Assembly: GCA_015489265.1 (NCBI GenBank)
Contig: WFZY01000169.1
Span: 1 to 8,060 of the forward strand
Direction: 5' to 3'
Length of the DNA: 8,060 nucleotides
DNA from: Flavobacteriaceae bacterium
Lineage (GTDB): Bacteria; Bacteroidota; Bacteroidia; Flavobacteriales; Flavobacteriaceae
Both the position numbers and the translations under genes were made by a program. Below the pieces are notes generated by a model. The model was not told the origin of the DNA, made no database searches, and saw only the letters and a list, made by a program, of their open reading frames with translations. Of the stretch, positions 5,896 through 8,060 are shown piece after piece; position 1 is the first letter of the stretch; each line of letters opens with the position of its first letter.

Positions 5896-6252
5896 ATGAA
5901 AAAGACATTTTTATTACCTATCATGCTTATCTTGATTTTCAGCTTACAATTAAGCAGTTGTAAAAAAGAGGAAGAAAAAGAAACTAAAGGGAAATTTACG
6001 GTTACTGTTACACTCAACAATGATCCTATAGAAGATGTTGAAGTTTCTATAGACAGTGACGATGGAAATTATGAAGCTGTAAAAAACACTGATTCCCAAG
6101 GAAAAGTTGTTTTTAATAATCTAGAGCCTGGTAGATATTCATTTTCTTGCTATTATATTGATGATTGGAATGGAGTTGACTATTTTGGAACATCATATAA
6201 TAATAAATTGAGAGCCGGTGAAAATAAGAAAATTACTATTGAATTATATTGA
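5896..6252 (+). CDS. Small surface-type lipoprotein with one carboxypeptidase-regulatory/CnaB-like beta domain
   Basis: The 118-residue protein has a lipoprotein signal peptide ending LQLSSC, with lipidated Cys22. The next residues, KKEEEKE, resemble the Lys-plus-acidic lipoprotein export signal that sends Bacteroidota lipoproteins to the cell surface. Residues ~33-118 look like a single transthyretin-like/Ig-like domain (CarboxypepD_reg or CnaB kind): GKFTVTVTLNNDPIEDVEV, then NTDSQGKVVFNNLEPGRYSF with the typical D-x-x-G-x-V-x-F-x-x-L-x-P-G-x-Y pattern, and a final strand KKITIEL. No catalytic residues are seen, so a structural or binding role is likely; the partner is unknown. The ATG at 5896 gives a normal signal peptide; no Shine-Dalgarno lies at a usable distance. 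Its codons look more AT-rich than its neighbours' and it contains only one CCGG. Confidence 0.85.
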   Translation: MKKTFLLPIMLILIFSLQLSSCKKEEEKETKGKFTVTVTLNNDPIEDVEVSIDSDDGNYEAVKNTDSQGKVVFNNLEPGRYSFSCYYIDDWNGVDYFGTSYNNKLRAGENKKITIELY

Positions 6253-6309
6253 AAGTAAATTAAAATCAATAATATTAATTAATTTTTCAATTTAAGATTG
6301 TATCATTAA

Positions 6310-6351
6310 AATAAATTGAAAGTTAGGTGTTAAACCTAGCTTTCATTTATT
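6310..6351. terminator. Strong bidirectional hairpin terminator
   Basis: AATAAAT (6310-6316), GAAAG (6318-6322) and TTAGGT (6323-6328) pair in order with ATTTATT (6345-6351), CTTTC (6340-6344) and ACCTAG (6334-6339). This gives 18 pairs (one G-T) with a single bulged T6317 and a 5-nt loop. The lower stem is A on one side and T on the other, giving a T-rich tail in both directions. It lies between the stops of two convergent lipoprotein genes (6252 and 6386), so it probably ends both. Confidence 0.85.
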
Positions 6352-6385
6352 GTTGATTAAAATTTAAGCATCTATATTAACAAAT

Positions 6386-6913
6386 TTACTTCCCAATCAA
6401 TTCGGCATCGATATAAAAAGAGGTTTTGACTTTAAACCGAACCGGTTGTTGCAGTACTTCATCGGTTAATAATACCACACTCATCTTTAAGTGATCATTT
6501 TTTAAATATTCCGATAAATTATCCGGTAAATAATCGGGACTAAAAGATTGAAGTTGATTATTTTGCAGATCATTTTTCCAAGCTATTCGTATTTTAGGTA
6601 GATTATCGGCTTCTATATACAGTTCTACATCGGTTAAAAAGTTAAAATCGGCATTTTGCGGATTGACAATTTGCAATTCAATATTTTTAATAGTCGCTTT
6701 ATCAATGAGGTCAATAGATGTATTATAATCTTCAAATATTTTGGAATCTACCACTAAAGGTATGGCATTCAACTCGATAGGTGTTTGCGTAGCCATGTCT
6801 GCCGGCACTTCAAAAGCCACTTCGGTATTGATACTAAACTGTGTATTTTTATCTATTTTTTCACAAGCAACCAATGAAAGAAATAAAAAACTGAAAATAA
6901 GTATTTTTTTCAT
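6386..6913 (-). CDS. Lipoprotein of unknown function
   Basis: The 175-residue protein starts MKKILIFSFLFLSLVAC, a clear lipoprotein signal with lipobox LVAC and lipidated Cys17. The following residues EKIDKN are not a strong surface-export signal. The mature part has alternating hydrophobic and polar stretches typical of a beta-sandwich, for example TIKNIELQIVNPQ, DVELYIEADNLPKIRIAW and a final VRFKVKTSFYIDAEL. It has no cysteine beyond the lipidated one and no catalytic motif I recognise. The strand pattern is reminiscent of small Bacteroidota envelope lipoproteins annotated only as hypothetical. It is divergent from the DUF2851 gene (110 nt apart) and convergent with the small lipoprotein at 5896-6252. 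The call as a lipoprotein is firm; no function can be given. Confidence 0.85.
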   Translation of the reverse strand: MKKILIFSFLFLSLVACEKIDKNTQFSINTEVAFEVPADMATQTPIELNAIPLVVDSKIFEDYNTSIDLIDKATIKNIELQIVNPQNADFNFLTDVELYIEADNLPKIRIAWKNDLQNNQLQSFSPDYLPDNLSEYLKNDHLKMSVVLLTDEVLQQPVRFKVKTSFYIDAELIGK

Positions 6914-6947
6914 AATTTTGTCTAACCGATGTTAATGAACAAGCATA

Positions 6948-6955
6948 CAAAAATA
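6948..6955 (-). promoter_or_regulatory. Candidate -7 box (TATTTTTG) of the lipoprotein gene at 6386-6913
   Basis: The minus strand reads TATTTTTG, matching TAnnTTTG, with its edge 35 nt before the ATG at 6913. There is no visible -33 TTTG in the divergent gap. In DNA this AT-rich such a match may be chance. Confidence 0.3.
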
Positions 6956-6986
6956 CGGAAAATATTAAATTTTTAAGTCATTTATG

Positions 6987-6995
6987 TAAATTTTG
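6987..6995 (+). promoter_or_regulatory. Possible degenerate -7 box (TAAATTTTG) of the DUF2851 gene
   Basis: TAAATTTTG differs from the TAAATTTG seen three times elsewhere only by one extra T, and it ends 28 nt before the ATG at 7024. The extra base breaks the strict TAnnTTTG spacing, so this is a weak call. Confidence 0.25.
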
Positions 6996-7023
6996 TTTCC
7001 AATAGCACGAATAACCGGCAAAT

Positions 7024-8060
7024 ATGAAAGAAAATTTTTTGCATTTTATCTGGCAAAACGGTTTTTTTAATCAGCAAAACTTAAAAACCAATCAAGGAAA
7101 TAGCTTATCTATCCGCCGAAATGGTTTCTTAAATACGGATGCCGGTCCCGATTTTACCAATGCACAAATTTTGATTGATGATATTTTATGGGCAGGACAT
7201 GTCGAAATACATAAATATGCATCGGATTGGTATGCCCACGGTCATGAAAAAGATCCGGCTTATGACAATGTCATTTTACATGTGGTTTACGAAGACAATA
7301 TGCCGGTATATAATTCTAACAACAGCCAAATTCCCACACTTGAATTATCTAAATACATTGATAAGAAAATATTAAAAACCTACAACAAGCTCATCAAAAA
7401 TAAAGCGATTTTACCTTGTCAAAATGAACTGGGAAAGGTAGATAAAATGTTGATAATCAACTTTAAATATCGATTATTTGCCGAACGGCTTGAAGATAAA
7501 TACCAAATCATCAAAAAACTATTGATTGAAACACAAAACGATTGGCATCAGATTTTTTATGAAACACTTTTAAAATATATCGGTGGGTCGGTTAATAAAG
7601 ATGCTTTTGAGCTGATGGGACGCCTGTTGCCGTACCGGGTTTTTATCAAGTACAAAGACAATTTGTTAAAGTTAGAAGCATTGTTATTCGGGGTTGCCGG
7701 ATTGCTCAATGATGACAAAGCCGATGCGTATTACCGGTTACTTCAAAAAGAATACCGGTTTTTAAAAAACAAACACAGTTTGAATGAATTGCCTGCCGGA
7801 GCGGTAAAATTTCACCGGCTGCGACCGTCTAATTTTCCTACCATACGCTTGGCACAGTTTGCCCGGATATATTTTCAAACCGACCATTTGTATGAAAAAT
7901 TGCTTAACATCACCGATAAAGAACAAGCATATGAAATTTTAACGGCTTCCGCTTCAGGCTATTGGGATACCCATTACAATTTTGATAAACAAACCAAACA
8001 CAAAAAGAAAACTACCGGAAAAGATTTTATGAATTTGATACTAATCAACGTAATTATACC
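7024..8060 (+). CDS. DUF2851 family protein, C-terminal end beyond the window
   Basis: The frame opens at ATG 7024 and is still open at the right edge after 345 full codons; family members run to somewhat over 400 residues as I recall, so a C-terminal part is missing. Family-like features are FLHFIWQNGFF (5-15), NTDAGPDFTNAQI (37-49), WAGHVEIHKYASDWYAHGH (56-74), DPAYDNVILHVVYED (77-91), IPTLEL (103-108), Cys132 in ILPCQ and the strongly conserved-looking RLRPSNFPTIRLAQFA (265-280). There is no signal peptide or membrane segment, so it is probably cytoplasmic. The function of DUF2851 is not established. The PDF...VEIH spacing (Pro42-Asp43 and Glu61-x-His63) recalls the PD-(D/E)xK nuclease core, which is only an inference. 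The gene is divergent from the lipoprotein gene at 6386-6913. Confidence 0.9.
   Translation, partial: MKENFLHFIWQNGFFNQQNLKTNQGNSLSIRRNGFLNTDAGPDFTNAQILIDDILWAGHVEIHKYASDWYAHGHEKDPAYDNVILHVVYEDNMPVYNSNNSQIPTLELSKYIDKKILKTYNKLIKNKAILPCQNELGKVDKMLIINFKYRLFAERLEDKYQIIKKLLIETQNDWHQIFYETLLKYIGGSVNKDAFELMGRLLPYRVFIKYKDNLLKLEALLFGVAGLLNDDKADAYYRLLQKEYRFLKNKHSLNELPAGAVKFHRLRPSNFPTIRLAQFARIYFQTDHLYEKLLNITDKEQAYEILTASASGYWDTHYNFDKQTKHKKKTTGKDFMNLILINVII

Noticed and set aside
7175..7375. 66-codon plus-strand open frame
   Set aside because: It is a shifted frame inside the DUF2851 gene, whose own frame is open throughout and carries the family motifs.
1..8060. A new multi-gene defence, biosynthetic or mobile system
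   Set aside because: The genes are mainly housekeeping or envelope genes in short separate transcription units with their own promoters and terminators; no integrase, transposase, toxin-antitoxin pair, CRISPR repeat or tRNA-flanked island was found.

Overview
The window looks like an ordinary chromosomal stretch from a member of the Bacteroidota (Flavobacteriia-like). It is AT-rich, roughly one third G+C by eye. Start codons lack Shine-Dalgarno sequences, and TAnnTTTG-type -7 promoter boxes sit a short distance before several of them. There are three small lipoproteins with Bacteroidota-style signal peptides, and families typical of that phylum: a DUF2851 protein, an LTA-synthase-like membrane phosphotransferase, and a lipoprotein with the DPNH motif. 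I see no mobile element, CRISPR array, tRNA, rRNA or phage gene.

Layout. Positions 1-1166 (minus) hold the N-terminal part of an LtaS/MdoB-type membrane sulfatase-fold enzyme that runs off the left edge. Positions 1423-2367 (minus) encode an endonuclease/exonuclease/phosphatase-family protein. It is divergent from a plus-strand pair of guanylate kinase (gmk, 2487-3062) and a Rieske-like lipoprotein (3064-3486) with a 1-nt gap. Facing these is a minus-strand pair, trpS (3812-4786) followed after 4 nt by a 76-residue [4Fe-4S] ferredoxin (3577-3807). Upstream of it is a monocistronic peroxiredoxin of the Prx6 type (4920-5570, minus) with a textbook terminator at its 3' end and a perfect 14-bp palindrome at its promoter. 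A 325-nt intergenic stretch follows, then a small lipoprotein with a surface-export-like signal (5896-6252, plus), a strong bidirectional hairpin terminator (6310-6351), another lipoprotein (6386-6913, minus), and the start of a DUF2851 gene (7024 to the right edge, plus). Both edge genes are real but open-ended.

Functionally the window mixes housekeeping (nucleotide metabolism, tRNA charging), oxidative-stress defence (peroxiredoxin, with the ferredoxin as a redox protein) and cell-envelope genes (membrane phosphotransferase, three lipoproteins). I see no single pathway linking them and no clearly new multi-gene system. The most unusual signals are: (1) strong over-representation of the palindrome CCGG (about 63 by hand count against about 2 GGCC); (2) the palindrome over the peroxiredoxin promoter; (3) the remodelled Rieske-like lipoprotein translated with gmk; and (4) a PD...ExH pattern in the DUF2851 protein.
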